Under the pieces are notes generated by a model that saw nothing but the letters and a program-made list of their open reading frames with translations, did not search any database and had not been told where the DNA came from. A stretch of 64,000 nucleotides of DNA. Origin: Marchantia polymorpha subsp. ruderalis. Lineage: Eukaryota; Streptophyta; Marchantiopsida; Marchantiales; Marchantiaceae. Shown here piece by piece: positions 1 through 14,650 of this stretch. The stretch lies in contig AP031352.1 in assembly GCA_037833965.1 (NCBI GenBank), positions 1,282,501 through 1,346,500 on the forward strand. Reading direction: 5' to 3'. The position numbers were made by a program, and so were the translations under genes. The stretch's first letter is position 1; each line of letters opens with the position of its first letter.

Positions 1-110
1 TTCAGAGACACGGAGACAATTCAAATCTCGCACCGACAAATCAGCCTTGCGACTCCGGCGAACCTCGACAATCAAAGACCAAAGATCGTAGCAATGCGGC
101 TTACAATTGA

Positions 111-260
111 GCACCTGCAGGTGCAATTCGACTGGATGGAAAAGCATATCATCAAATCTACCGCAACTTGCATGAACTCTCGGCCATCAATGGGGATCAG
201 CAGCGAGCGATCCATAAATTACACCGCGCCGCTGCTGAGGTCCGCGAGACTTCTACTTAG
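111..260 (+). pseudogene. Short coding-like fragment, unidentified
   Basis: An open frame of 49 codons ends at a TAG at 258-260. It has a strongly helical, charged composition (reads like LHELSAINGDQQRAIHKLHR near its middle). An in-frame TGA lies directly upstream. A second open frame in another phase covers 94-170, as if a frameshift had split a longer reading frame. This resembles a worn piece of a gene or of a retroelement gag region, but I do not recognise the family. It could be a chance open frame. Confidence 0.2.
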
Positions 261-1300
261 GGACATGTCAGCACTCTGTCTGGGCTCTTCTGGATCGTTT
301 CCCTTCTAGCTCCCACTCACCAATGGGGTCCTCTGCTCTCGGGTCTATCTCACAATCTACGCTGGACGAGGAGGGAATGAAAAACATATAATCTCCTGAA
401 TCATTTTGTCGCGTGGAGGGGGGAAGGGATGGAGGGATGGAGGGAGGGGCCAAGGACGGAACGAAGACGTAATTTTGAATTTTGTTGCCAGCGCGTGGCT
501 GACTGCCTAGATCGGAATTATAAAATCTGCTTTCGTCTAAGACTTCCTTCCGGAGGGAGGTCCGTGAGTGTGGACATTCGCCCGCAAGCCACTGTTGAAT
601 GCTGACTAGGTGACCGGGTCCTTGATGCGGGAATGATCGATCATACGGCGCGAGACAGCTATTCTGGACCCCCACCATTCCGATCGTGCGCCCCAGCAAC
701 ACTCGCTCCCCTCCCATGGAACCTCGTACGCCAGTCCTCCCATGTACTTCTTCGGGACAAGAGGGACAATGCGGTCGATTCATCTCATCGCTGATCTCCC
801 GACGACGCGTCACGAGGCCCAACCGTCAGATCCCCATCCAACGGAGCGGCGTCCTCGTTTATGGCTCACCCTTTCCAAGTCTTGCGCGCTCGTGCGTCGA
901 TTGTCAATAGGATCTTAGAGATGAGAGTATTTGTAACTCCGCCCTCGCTACAAGAGCGTGAGTTCCGAATATTCTTCAGAGAACCAGAAGATGCCTCCTT
1001 AACCTCACACTGAGTCAGCCGCAGCTCTTATGCAACGGGCTCGAGCTGTTCTTGTCCCGATCTCGATCCTTGTAAAATATCTGACCTTCTTGGGTTTCAT
1101 GGACATGGACTGGCATCCCAGCGGACGGGATCGTCAAAGTCTTCCCAAATGTAGCAAACCCACCCACACCCGACCTCCATTTCATGGACTGGCAAATTGC
1201 TGTCGCTCCAGAATCCAGGTAACGACGGTCAAGTCATGGCGCGGTTTCCAGCGGACGGTTTCATAATTACATTATATCTCGTCTTTCAATGTGCCTGAAT
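261..1300. other. Moderate-GC stretch without a supported gene
   Basis: The base composition is less AT-rich than the following 11 kb. The longest open frame (268-822, minus strand) begins at TTG, is low-complexity in its Pro/Ser-rich part, and shows no recognisable domain or splice pattern. I see no gene here that I can support. Confidence 0.4.
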
Positions 1301-4144
1301 CTACGTCGGAGATGAGAATTTTCCGTAAAGTACTTATTCGACCTTATTACTTTCTTAAGTATGTTCTTATAGATTCCAAGTTTTAGTATGTTCACCAACG
1401 AATTTTAAAAACAAACATACGATATTTGAATATTCCTTCGTGTACTTGTTTATCAAACTTTTCAACCTTCCATTGACAATTTTTCACCATGTTGATTTGT
1501 GTGTACTGTATATACAGAGGTGCAGTTTTATCGATTCTTTCTATTACATACAAGATCCCACTCCCCATTGCATCAACTTGGTAATGATGCATGACACAGT
1601 TACTAAAACCAACCAAATGTATGCCACCTCTTCGTAACCAGAGCTCTAACCGATCACATTCCTGATATTGGAGTACAATGTTCATCCATTTGTCACCTAG
1701 GTTACAAGCTTTTTTTAACAAGTTACATATGTTTGACAAACCGGAGTTCAACAATTCATATTTCGGACAGTTTGAAGCCAGTACAAATGCCAAAACAATC
1801 GCAGGCTGTTTAAGAAGAAATTATCATCTATACGATATATGTAATTAACAGTATTAGCGAAAGAAGAAGCATAATCGAGGAAGAAATTGTGTGTTTTGAA
1901 TCTTTTGCAATAACGTGTTACTTTTTCCACAATCACAAATTAGAAAAATAATTTACTGATAATTAGGTAAAAATTTTCATTCACTGTCATGCTTAACTTG
2001 ACAAAACATAAGTATAGAGAATTACAACCTTCAAGTATTTCAAGGCGTTGAGTTGAATAAATTATAATTCGAAAAGAATCATGAAGTTAAATTATATGGC
2101 ATCTGAATACCAAGGAAAAAATTGGGGGAAATTGATCTTATGCATTTCGATTCTCCAAGAAGATTGGTAACAATTTTCATATGAAAATTTGTCTTTCATC
2201 TTTATATAAAATTTTTCAAATTTTAGAATTGATCAAAAAAATACTAGAACTTTTTTAGGTCATAAAAAATTTTCACGCAATATATAAGAAAAATTTCATT
2301 TTTTTATGGATATACTCACACAGTTTAATTTACAGAAACAATGAAGATCATACTTTTGATATTTTAATTAAATTTCAGCGACTTGAGAATATCACCAAGT
2401 GGAACAAACCAGAAATAAATATGTGAAACAGATGTATGGTGAATATTAAATTTTTATTGCAAAGAATAATCATGTTCTGCCAAGAGATAGTCCAAGAAAA
2501 GTCGATCGTGAATGCGTCAGAATGTTGACCCTTATTGAATTTTTGTTGATTATTCTTTGGCAAGACTATTATATCTATATGACAATAGTAAGCATGAACA
2601 ATGTTTGTCATATATGTGGCGGATGATGCATGGAATCCTTGGCCATCTTGTGGTGCTACTATCTACGAACTAGTCAGATTGCTTTGATCCCTTTATTGTT
2701 AGCCATCATCAATCGGCAAAAAAAAGTTTTAAATAAATGTGTTCCCAATAACTGGCCAGTGTTTTTGGACTAATAACTGAACCGGATTAGTACATGGATA
2801 GTCTAAAGAACTCTCGTGATAAGATGGACATGCTCACGGTTGTCGGCTTGTTTAATTCAGTCGACAATAGGAAGAAGCGGCGCCTTCTTCTCTACAATGG
2901 AAATTATTTCAATCAAATCAGAAAGCTCAAAATATAGGTTGTTGATATTTCCAACACCTTCACTTTTAAGTAAGAACATAGATATAGGACATCTTCGAAG
3001 TTTTTCTGGAATTCTATTAGGTGTATTTTATGTAAACTTAGTTATGGCTTCGAAACGATCCCAATCACCGAAACCCAGGTCACATACTGAACTAGTGTGC
3101 TCCATCTCCGTAAGTGAGTCTAGAGTATCTGCGACCGTGCTGTACTATGTGTATTCAAATTATTTCTATCGAATGAAGCTACAATTAGCGTTGTCGCATT
3201 TATTTGCAGAAGCAAACAAATGACATTGTATAAGTTCTTAAACTTGTAAATTTGATTTTAAAACTTCACTTGGAGTATGCTTCCGCATATAATACAAAGA
3301 TGTTACTAGAGCTCAAGGTCTATATCAGAAATAGGATATATCACTCAAACTGAGCTTCAATGTTCTGAACATAAATTAAATTTTTTCCGAGGGATCTAGT
3401 GCCATGTGTGCGTCAAGTGTTTTCAATGAAAACTGCGACATCAAAAAAATGCAACCGTGAAGATTTGAATTCTTCTTTCAAATTTCCCAATTAAACTTAA
3501 TACAACTAAAAGTACAGACATGTTTACATATTAGGAGTCTTGTCAATCCGAGAACAATTCTTAATGCAAAGAGATCATTTTAACTAGAGAGCAAATTTTC
3601 GGAAAAAATTTCCTGCTTTTTTTCTTAAAATAACAATTGGGATTCTTGATTCAAGAGAGCATCATGTGTGAGAGAAACTTATGAAATTTTATCAAGACTC
3701 TAAAAGCGTGATATATTCATACATATGGTACTCATCACTTGAAAATTACACAAAATCAATTAATTAATCATCAATTAAATGTTATGAAAATCTCATCTAT
3801 GCCTCTCACACATCCAAATTCAAGATTGCATGAAATGCTTATATGTATCTTGTATAGATTTTCTAAAATTTAGCATAAATGCCAAATTTAACTTTGATGA
3901 GATGCTCAATTTAAAGGAATTTTTTGAAATATACCTACCAGTGCATACATACAGTATTTTAGCAATGCATAATTGCTATTAAATATATAATATTATCATT
4001 TTTTATTTTGAATTAAAATACAAAGCAAAGTATGTCATTTCAACACAAACATATTCTTTATAATAAGTTGAGTCTTATTAGAAATGACTTGAAAATTATT
4101 TGACTATGTACTTGATGGAATTCCATCGGAACCTAAATTGCTTG

Positions 4145-4184
4145 ATGGGATCATCGAGTTTTGTTTTACTCGATAAGATCCCAT
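4145..4184. repeat. Imperfect inverted repeat
   Basis: The left arm at 4145-4159 and the right arm at 4168-4184 are complementary apart from a small internal size difference, around a short T-rich loop. It could fold as a hairpin. There is no link to a gene. Confidence 0.5.
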
Positions 4185-7100
4185 AGACGACACACCGTTA
4201 CAAAATTCTAAAATGTGTTTATGTACACATATGATGCAAGCTTTAGTGGAACTCTGCGATCGCAAATCACTTCTAGCTTCATTTTATCATCATCATCTTT
4301 TTCATGGAAATTTCAATTGAATTGGATATGTAGTAGAATCATGATGTTTAAAGAGCATACCATCAACCTTTAACATCTAACAAATGATCTTGACCAATGG
4401 CAACTGAACAATTCAATACATAAAGATTTCTCTCATCAATCACCTTGCTTGCTAGAGAAATAGCTGGTTTTAAATATATTTTGGATAGTCCAATGCCATT
4501 AAATGCATTTTTCACTTATCTTCTAGTTTATATGACCAAAATTTTTTCTCTCAAATTCTTGCATGAAATCAGTTACTTATGTAGCCCTTGTAGTTTGGTA
4601 ATTTTGTCATCCAATCTCCATTTTTCTGTCTTCTCAGCATCAGGAGAAGGCTAAGTGAAAGGCAACGTTGACAAGGCCAAAGGAACGTAAGAGCTACGTC
4701 TTTAGCCTAGGATTTGAACATTCTAGCCGTGACCATGACTATTCCATCTATTTTTGTCATTTTGGCCCTTGCAAGAAATTGAGCAACGTTGTGAAAAAAC
4801 CCTGTCCAATTTCTGATGTCTTCTACCCCGCTGCAACAAAATTGTCAATTTATATATGTCAAGAAAATGCTTGAAACTATTTGAGACGAGCCATGCTCCG
4901 CAACTTCCGAACTTGTTATTTATAAGATCACCATTTCAACTTGACCTTGAAGAAGACACAGCAGCATGATAAGGCTCCAAGTTGGCAAGCATCAATATCG
5001 ACATACTGGCAGTGTGAAGCAAACTCTGCAGAGCATTGTGTGTAAACATTCATTCGACCTCTCTCCTCCGTAACCAAATTGTTCTTTCGTCCAAATGCAC
5101 TACCTGATAGAGTTTCACTGCATGCAACGTATGTTGAAACTAGAACATGTGTGACGTGTATCGTCGGTGGAGTCCCATTGGATAAAACAAAACTTGAAGG
5201 GTTGCAGTAAGCAAATTAGGTTTGATGGAGTCCTATCAAGTTAATACCTTTGTATAAATGGATTGTTTGTTTTGTTTAGATTTAGTATACAGACGACAAA
5301 TGCTAACATTGCAAAGCGTCAACAAACAGTAGAAGTTAAGATATATCAAGCTCCATCTTGTGTTAATAATTATTGGATTCATAATCAATCTCAACACACC
5401 CAGATGTGAGAAGAGTACTTGTCTTGTTTGAATGAGGCAAATAAGAGTTTTTTATTGTCATAAAAAAGGAAAATTAACTTAGTTTTTTTTTTAATACGGT
5501 GGGTCCTTGGAACCAATTTTCAAGACAAAAGCTTTTATATTTTTCAAGCTCAAACAATATGAAACATACCAAATGACAATCAAAAATCTAGTGCACTTCA
5601 AGCTGGCAATTGAAAATGTATTGGTTGATCTATTTGCCTTGCATCTAGGAAAAATGACTATTTCATTATCAACGTGGACATAATTTATATTTTGTGATGG
5701 CAGCACTCATTGTGAAACAAACTTCTTCAATATTTAAATTTGTATGTGCCATCATGGAAAATTTCCAATTTACAATTAGTAGTGGTTAGCTTTTTGAACT
5801 ACATACATCTATCAAAATAACCAAATTAATTATGTATAGTTTGCATGCTCTTTATGCAACATGGATGATAAGCTTATATCAAAGAGTACTGATGGAGAAA
5901 ATATGATGACATACGCCGAGATGATGTTCAAACTCTGCAACAACAAGAAAGTACTTAGGCTTATGTGTGTTTTGCATATAGTTAATCTCACCGTCAAGAG
6001 TATTATAAAGTAAATGGACAATGAAATGTTCAGTGAGATGGCTCATGCCTTGTCAGTTCAAGTTTGTTACCAGAAAATTTTGATTATCATAATGAATAGA
6101 ATGTATTCAACTATATTGCACATTGACAATCAAGATTCTTAAGCACGGGGTATGTTGCGATCATTGGATGAAAATGATAAGAAACATGTGTTATAAAAAA
6201 TTGTCAAGTTCATTATCAAAATAAGTGATGGGCTGAACATTGTCGAGGCTAAGAGGGACAATGATTATCAGAATGCAAATGCAAATGGCAGATCTTGTTC
6301 GGTGATGTTCAATTCATTTCAAGCATTATGGACAAGTATTAAGACCACATGGTCGAGTATCATAATAAAGAACTAATTGATGATATTGAAAAGCAACATA
6401 AAAAGTTGTACGATTAGTAAAATGTTCATGGAGTATCGAACATCAGTACCAAGATTGATCGGAATGAGCACACTACCTTGTTTGATGATGCTTGGAAAGC
6501 CTTGAATTAAGATTGCATAGATTTTTGATGCTTCGCAAACAATATAGACACTGCATTTCCCAACATAAACTCTGTGGAGATAAACTATTAAAGTTATCAA
6601 AGAGTCCAAGTCTCAAGTCTCTCACCAAACTTTCTCTGTAAGATATTTTTCAATCTAAGTAAGCATACCTTTTGATTCAGTTGCAGGCAAACTAGCAATT
6701 TATACAACTTTATAATTACTTGTTTTATTCATCTGTAGTTTGTTTTAGGTACTATTATACTTCAAATTGGAGATGCTAATTTAACTTTAGCGGTGTGCCA
6801 AATTTTAGAGAGATTGATCTTGTATCATCATTAAATTCAATTTTGTGGTATTTTTTTTGACATCAAATATACATTTTTTTAATCCACAGTATACATAGTT
6901 CATGATAATTGATATTCTGCATAATCTAAACATGAATTACATATTGAAAAGATTTGTACTCTAGTTTCATTTTATAATTTACAAAATGATCAATGATGTA
7001 AAATGTAAAATGACAAGTTTTAATCGTTATGATTCTTGTTACTTTATTCTTAAATTTAGACAACATCAATGATGAATGCTAAAATAATTTGTATCTGAAA

Positions 7101-7847
7101 AATCAGCCAAATTATGACAATGTATGAAAGTTAAAACATATAAACCAGTTGTAAAAATATTATTATTTATACATTTTGGAAATTGAATTTATGATATAGA
7201 TTTTTTGGGTTTTTTAATATGTATTTTGGTCTAATAAAATATTTTGAATACACTATTGATTTCTTTGAAATTAAATATAAAATTATTTGAAATAAAATTT
7301 ACCATAAAATATTTTGAAAGATTTTTTTAAATGAAAATTTAGGTTAAAAGACATATTATATTTCTTTATATCCCATATACAAATGACTTAAAAGCTGAAT
7401 ATGATTATAATCATTTAGAATAAAGTGGCTCTTAGATTTGATTTTTTCGGTATAAAATTATGATGACAATTTTAAACGCAGAGTTCAAACTTATTGTAAC
7501 AACAATGTCTTATATGGATCAAAATTGAAATAGATAAAAATATGGAACATTTGAAGTTCAGAACTTGGCTTTAATTACAATTTTCAAATTATAAAAGTAA
7601 GAATGAAAGATTGACATCTTGTCAAAAATAAAGAAATTTTTTGTTTCTTTTATATAAATTTTCAACATCTTTTTAAAATTTTTTTGTTCTAATGCATATT
7701 ATTTAGAATTGAAGTTTTATGATTGAATCTGATAATATTATGACACATGAACAAAAGATTCAAACTCAAATATTAAACATGTCTTTTTAATTTTGAGAAA
7801 AACAATAAATTTTCAAAAAAATCTTCTTTTATGAAACTCTAAATTCA

Positions 7848-7871
7848 ATATATATATATATATATATATAT
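7848..7871. repeat. (AT)12 microsatellite
   Basis: An uninterrupted alternating A/T run of 24 bp inside the AT-rich tract. Confidence 0.95.
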
Positions 7872-10800
7872 TGTGATGAATAAAATCATTGACAATAGAA
7901 ATAATAATTAGATAAAAAAGAATGTATTTCAAAAACATGAAATGATTTGCTTGTGTTTCGATTATATCAAGATGAATCTAAGTAGAGATTGTGATAAAAA
8001 AGCGAAGAATTTTAATCATGAGTGAAGAAGACTTAAATCAAACCATCCGCAATAAGATAGATGAAAATTATGATTGGAATTTAAGTGGGGCAAAAATTTA
8101 GAGAAAAAATATGTTTGAAATTTTTTACTGGAAAATAAATAATTTTTTTTAGGATGCACACAAATATATTGCAATGCTTTTTTCTGCCTTATATTATATT
8201 GAAAAATTAATCAGTATCAACAATTTAAAAAATAAAAGCATTTTCATATAAACTTTTTACACTTAATAAATTTTAGTGTTAAATATATAAAAATTTACAT
8301 ACTCATATAGTAATTCAAGCAAATTTCACAAACAGCATCCTATGAATTTTATTTTTGAAACTATCTCAAAGCTTGATTTTATCTAATTAGTATATGATAT
8401 AGTTTAATATTTTTACATAAAAAAGCTTCACATAATTATGAAAAAATCATATATAATTTTAATTTTTTAAAAAATATTTATGTAATTAAAAATTTGAAAT
8501 TTAAAGTAAAATATTGTAAAATTTTAAATGACTGAATTAAATTTTCAAGAAATTCTTTTTTGGCATTGACATGTATGTTGTTGAACATAGGTGACATGAA
8601 CATTGGTGTTTAAATTTTTTTTCACTTTTTGTACTATTTATAAATTATTTTGAGTGTAAAAACTTGATAAAATGTGTAACTATATCTTTTACTGACATTC
8701 CATTTTTCGATCCCACATCAACATATTCATTTTCAAAATAAGTCTCACGTTGAAAGTTTGAAAATTTGGGGTTCAACTAATTGACTGATATCTAATCATT
8801 CATGAATGAAAAGATTTTACTGCAATATATGTCAGACAAATCCAGAATGTTTCAAATCGATCAATATCTTTAAATAGTTACATGCTATATTAGTATACTT
8901 TGTGTTTAATGTGAGGATACCAACCTCTGAAAATCTGTATTTCAGGTATATGAAAATCTCTTGAGATGATGTAGTTTAACCGAAGATTGATGATCGTTTT
9001 GTAGGTATTTTAGTCAATCCATATAAATGATTATGAAACCTGCTTCCTTGTTTTCTCTTTATAGTAAAAATTGTTGGATATATATAAAATATATGACAGA
9101 CAACAACATAATTAAGAGAACAACAAGTTTATGAAAGCGATATTTTGATAGGATTGCAGCATCCTTGACTATTATTATATTTTTATTCCTTAAAATTTCA
9201 ATGGGGCGGATACATGGAAACTGAAAAGAATTTTAAATTAGAGATGGAAAAATGAGGGGTGGCAAAGATTTTCCTCATGGTGGAAGAAAAGTCTATTTAC
9301 GAGGACAAGCCAAGCTTACTTAAAGAATATTGTCGATGGGCTATATATCTTCATACAAGTGTGTGCATATATATCAAGGAGGCTAGAATGAATATAAGAT
9401 CTGATCAATATAGTGGATCTGATAAACGTTTATTAATATATGTTTTTTGGAATATCTGATCAAGTCTAGACACAAGGAATTATGCTTGCATAAAGAAAGA
9501 CACATGTGACTGAATATATTTGAATAAAATACTATTTGGAGATACAAAGTTTGTTGACATTAGTAATTGATTGAAATCAGCCTGCAATTGCTGGGCTAAA
9601 ATTTCCAGGTTCGAAGTTGCATAAAGGAGATTTTGTGAAAATATTTCACTCTCAATTTATCAAATTTATACACCAAAGATTCAAATATTGGAAGTTTATT
9701 CGATGACCAAGGCTTTCGTTGGCACTTCTATCAAACACACGTTTTTGAAACAGCAAAGGTATACATATACCTTTACACGTGCTCTGTATTAAATTTTGAG
9801 TTATTTATTTATCAAATTTTGTTTAATTCCTAGGTATTTCTATATTTTAGTTTGAATTTATAGTGAGACATTTTTTATTTAAGAGAATGCAAGGTTTATA
9901 AATTAGTCTTGTGATCTATATGAAACTACTAATATCAAATAATGAAACTAATTAGTGATCTATCTCAATTGATTCATGATGATTCTAATTATGTCATATT
10001 ATTGGATTAACTACTTGGCTGCATGAATTGTTGTGTTTGATGATATTTTATGGATTGTGTGTTTTTGAATAATTTGAATAGTTTGATTCATTGATATCAG
10101 AATTGAATTCAAACATGAAAATGAGATTAATATTTGAGTATTAGTTTTCATATTTGATTTGAAAAAATGATTTGATTCTATAATATATAATGAATTCAAA
10201 TTATAGTAACTATTTATCTGCGATAAATCTTCAAAAGTATGACTTATTACTATTTGAAAAAACATGCAATGATAAAAGTTATCAATTTAAATATAATGTC
10301 ATTTAAAAACCAAATCTTTGTCATTATAGCTTTGAACTTAGAAGTCACTAGTATTTATTTTTGACAAAGCATGAAAAATTGCATAATGTAAAAATTATTT
10401 TAAATATTCATTATTTAACGTAATTATGAAATGTATATTCATTATTTACCTTAAAACCTAACAAATGCTATTAAAAAAAATTGTGCTAGTTGATGAAACA
10501 TGAGATGCTCATGATGTCAAAAAATACAATTATGTCTTAAAATTAATTATGTAATCATATGTATTTTGATTGAAATTGATATTTTAATTTTGATTGATTG
10601 ATTGAAATTAATGATGTAAAAATTTTTGATTTTCTTGCTTCAATAAATGAAACGTTCAAAAAAAAAACGTTTGAATTAAGAAAATAATCATGCAAAAAAT
10701 GCATGACTTAAAAAGTGATATTATCTTCAAGCATTAGATTTTTGTGTTTTCTACAAATTTGGACTTGAAAATAAAAATTGATTTTAATTTCATTTTGAAA

Positions 10801-12763
10801 ATTATAGATGTTCATTTTTTTGATAAGAAAATTATCAGAATAAAAAAAACCATACAATTAGAACAACACGCGACATGTAATGTGATTCTCTCTACAAAAA
10901 TACACCACACAAAACTGGTACAATGTTCAAAGGAGCCGAGCTAGGTATCGCCGTGCTTAGTAATAAAAACCTAATTGTAACTAGATACTAAAGTAAACTT
11001 CTTGAAGACCTAGTCGACAGCCAACTGACGACACGAGGTAACCCAAACAATCTACTTCTTAACTCATGTGAAGGTGACAAGATCGCCATAGCCGGAATAA
11101 ATATTCTGCAAAAAATTCTAGAAAAGAACTTAACATAACTCTCTTTTTGAACTAGAGCTGACTATACCTAACCCGTAATCAAAACATGATAAAATTAAAA
11201 AAAACTTCCAACTAATTCACAATTGTTGGAAATTGCAAATCAAAAAAATAATGTTATATATATTATCCTTATTTTGATGTTGAGACTATGATATTATGAA
11301 ATGATTGTTGAGATTATGGAATTAATTTTGATCGTTAAAAAATTCCAAGATATGAGCAACTAAATCCATATTATGTGAAAAATTAACTTGAATTATAACT
11401 TACAAACATGTTATAATGTCAAAAATATACAAAAAATTTCTAATTTATTCCGCCATGATAAAGAAATAAAATAGAAACATGAAATCATTGATTTTTTTTA
11501 CCAATAAAAAGAATATGAAGATGTTCATTATATTCTTTAACATCTTATAAATGCTTGCACACAAGTATTTTGAAATAAGTCTGTATTTCAACTATCAAAA
11601 CAATCTAATATTCATAGGTATCAAGCATGTTTATCATTCAATCTTTAAATATTCGTAGATTTTATAGTTTCAAACTATCTGAAATTATATAATTATTCCA
11701 GTATATATATATACTAATCTGACATCTTTATTCAAGTTAAAACATTTCAAAGCATTTAAACATGAATTTTTTACATTTGTATCAATATTCTATTTAATGT
11801 TCAATGGTATTTTGTTACTATTCATCATATGTGATATTGATTGTAAATCGTTTTCATTTCAAAAGATTTGCAATTCAGAATCTTATTTTTCTGCATATTT
11901 TTCATAGGTTCATTTTTGAAATGAAAAGTGAACTTCAAAGTTTTATTATGGAATACAAAGACATGTTTAATTTTTACGATTTTTTACTAAATTATTTTAT
12001 ATAAGTGATTGTAAGAGATTATGTAGTTTTTTTAACATATTTGTGAATTTGTTCATTGGAAGTTTTCTTTACTTCACTCCAACTCAACCTCACTTCACTT
12101 CATACTTTTTGAGCCGAATCTACACTGTTTTGATTGCTCAATATACTTAATAAAATATTTCTCACAATTTGACGTGACAAATATAAATATTTTGTCACAT
12201 CATCGTGAATAAAAGGGGATAGGAATCTCTTATAGAATTACATTCTTCGTGAAGCTAACACTTCAAAATTGATTAAATTCCAAAATTGATTACAAACTCC
12301 AGGTACGGTGAGTAAGTGTCTTCAGTTTAAATTTTTGAGATCGATAAGTGAGGAGACCATTCTTCGCTGCTTTATTGAGTACCAAAGTAAATCTAGGGTA
12401 ATAAAATAAACTGTTGTAAAGAGGAAAGCCGATATGTCGTGAAATGATTGGTTTTGTCACAAGATCTGACCAAATTTAGGACTGACAATCAGATCCAGAG
12501 TTAGTCAGTCTCATTGCCAATCTCAAACTCTTGACAGTATTTTATATTCAAATATGATGCCATTTATTATACTCTGGAAGTAAATTGGATGTTTCCTTAA
12601 GCATTCTCCGTGAATACTGCTTTCGTAACTGTCCCATGAACAGTTGGAAATAGTTAGAGCTGGTTTTGCCACAATATGATCAAACGTTTTCCTTCAGCGA
12701 AAGTATTGTAGGACAAGCTTTTTTTTGTTTTTGTATATCACTTTTCTCCTCAATCAACAACAG

Positions 12764-12894
12764 AGTACATGACTCGCGTTTCAACTTTTCAAGGGGTCGT
12801 ATCCGTAACGGGTATAATAAATGTATTCTATTTTGTTGCAATGAAGACTGCAGATTACGTACTGTGGACTACATCTGGTACAAACCAACACGAG
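12764..12894 (+). CDS. Internal exon of an unidentified membrane-protein-like gene
   Basis: This 131-bp segment is bounded by a long pyrimidine-rich tract ending in CAACAG and by a GAG|GTGAGC donor. It enters with two bases of a split codon and then reads 43 codons without a stop. The middle is hydrophobic (VVSVTGIINVFYFVA), which suggests a membrane segment, and the end reads LWTTSGTNQHE. Splice signals and frame together make it a good exon candidate. I could not identify the partner exons with certainty or the protein family. It may belong to an intact gene or to a gene fragment. Confidence 0.42.
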
Positions 12895-14398
12895 GTGAGC
12901 AGTTGGTGATGGCGACAACATATCCAAATTGGACATTTATATTGCGAGCCACTCCCGGTGTCTTTAGACAGTGAACGGCGGTTGTGGCTCAGCAGTTGCT
13001 TCATGATAGGGACGAGAGGGGAAAGATGATACACGTGAAGAAGGGGTCCAAGGAGTCCCACCACCATCTCCGAGAATCCAACCTGGAGCCTGAAGAGATA
13101 GAACAGCTGCATCGTCTGAGCAGATCTGGTTGCAGGGTCGGACCGGGTGACCATTATGACTTCGGGAAACGATCGATCGATAATCGATCGTGTTATGAAG
13201 GAAAACACTGTAGTGGATTGTAACGTGACGGTGAGAAGGAAGAGTAAGATCCAGTCCACGATTCTATGTCCAACTCGGAGCTGCCTGTCCAGAGCATAAC
13301 TTTAGTTCGTTGCAATTATCTACAGTCCGTGTTTTTCATGTGGGAGGACACAATGCACCTCCACAGCGTGTTAGCGCTCCAGCAACAACGTATAGTACTG
13401 TACTCGCAGTGCTGTGTTTTATCACGTATGGACTGGAAATAAAAATTGAAGCATTTAATAGAGTTGTGCTGGTCTTCGTCGAATACGGTTTTCCATTGTT
13501 TTCGTCTAGCTACTTGTTGGCGGTCTTTGACTGCTTCTTCCATATGCTCAACACAAGAGGCAGTGATTTTTTGTTTTTTGTTTTTTAACTCTAATGTCTC
13601 CAGAGAAAGTTGTTTCCATCCTTTGTTCTCACAAATTTCCGTCTCAGAAGAAGTTAGGGTCACGTGATTGGAAGTACTTGAATGTGCGCTTATCTGGAAT
13701 GGTTTGAGGTGACTGGCGAGTCAGTCCGTGTCCTGGAACTTCTTTCTTCCACAGACTTAACAATACTGTTAAATCAGTTCCTGGTGTCAGAAACAAAAAT
13801 CTGAGGATGTAGTTTCCTGGTCGCGTTATGATTCACACAGCTCCTAAAGAAAGATTGTATCAGTACGTGTGGTGACGTTGCTCCTTCCTCTCTAAGGTGA
13901 GGTCATGTCACTTAGAGCACTGTCCCACGTTCCTTGCGAACCTTATGTTCAAACAGCACAGCTCAATCTCTTCGGAGACCTAGATCCTTTATTTCTTGGG
14001 CACCGAGTAATATAGCAAAAAGTCTGGGAAGGCCCATCTAGTAGTAGAGCGATGAAAAGAAACGGATAACATGGGGCTAAGCACCATCACCATGGCAAAT
14101 ATGTCCCATTGCCCATAAGAAAGGTCAAAAGGTCTCCCGGGGTTTCTTTCTTCCCCGTATTGTAAAGGACCTGTAAGATAACCCACGGCCCCAGAACAAT
14201 AATGTTGGTAACCGACCTTTCTTCTTTGGGACAGGAAGGTTTCGGCGTATTCAGGTAGTTCCAGCTGAAGATTATGATATCAAGTGGAGAGCTAACGTTT
14301 GATGTGAATCGTTTTGTGAGCCTATGTTTGAAGAGGCTGTCCGTAGTAAGTATCCTACGAGAATGCAGGCAAGCTCCCACGTAGAATCAATGCCCCAG

Positions 14399-14630
14399 GA
14401 AAGCTACACTTTATCCAAAAAGCAATCACGTGATTCTCCCCTACATTGCATTTTCCACTTTCATAGGACCCTCCATATTGCCTGGGGCTGACGGGAAACT
14501 GAGGTTGTTGGTGCTTCTGTATCAGGACTTTCCCAGTATTAGAAGGACAGTAACTACTGTGCCTGATGGAGGAAAGCCTGCGGCAACATATTGGAATAAC
14601 GACACAAGGATTTATGGAGAGTGGAAATGA
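14399..14630 (+). CDS. Possible last exon of the same unidentified gene
   Basis: After a CCCCAG acceptor-like site there is an open frame of 76 codons ending in TGA at 14628-14630. The translation is protein-like, with hydrophobic ILPYIAFSTFIGPSILPG followed by a hydrophilic end reading YWNNDTRIYGEWK. The polypyrimidine tract before it is weak. Between 14.0 and 14.3 kb there are other plus-strand coding-like pieces (for example FRRIQVVPAEDYDIKWRANV) broken by a stop, so the locus may be a pseudogene. No function is assigned. Confidence 0.22.
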
Positions 14631-14650
14631 ACACTAGAGAAAAGAACATA

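Larger units (their letters stand above)
1301..12763. other. AT-rich intergenic / degenerate repeat DNA
   Basis: This is very AT-rich sequence with long A and T runs. Open frames are few and short, and none has a recognisable product. Some stretches (about 5.85-6.6 kb) have less biased composition and look like decayed coding sequence with many stops, but no family could be named. It is probably old transposon remains. Confidence 0.5.

Noticed and set aside
268..822. Minus-strand open frame of 184 codons at the left edge
   Set aside because: It starts at TTG, is Pro/Ser low-complexity in part, and shows no motif or splice pattern.
13316..13663. Minus-strand frame with helical, charged product opposite a hydrophobic plus-strand frame
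   Set aside because: The two strands are mirror compositions of one another. Neither has supporting splice sites or a recognised domain.
13989..14186. Minus-strand frame reading like a membrane or organelle protein
   Set aside because: I could not tie it to a known family, and it is antisense to equally plausible plus-strand pieces. It is kept only as part of the unidentified island.
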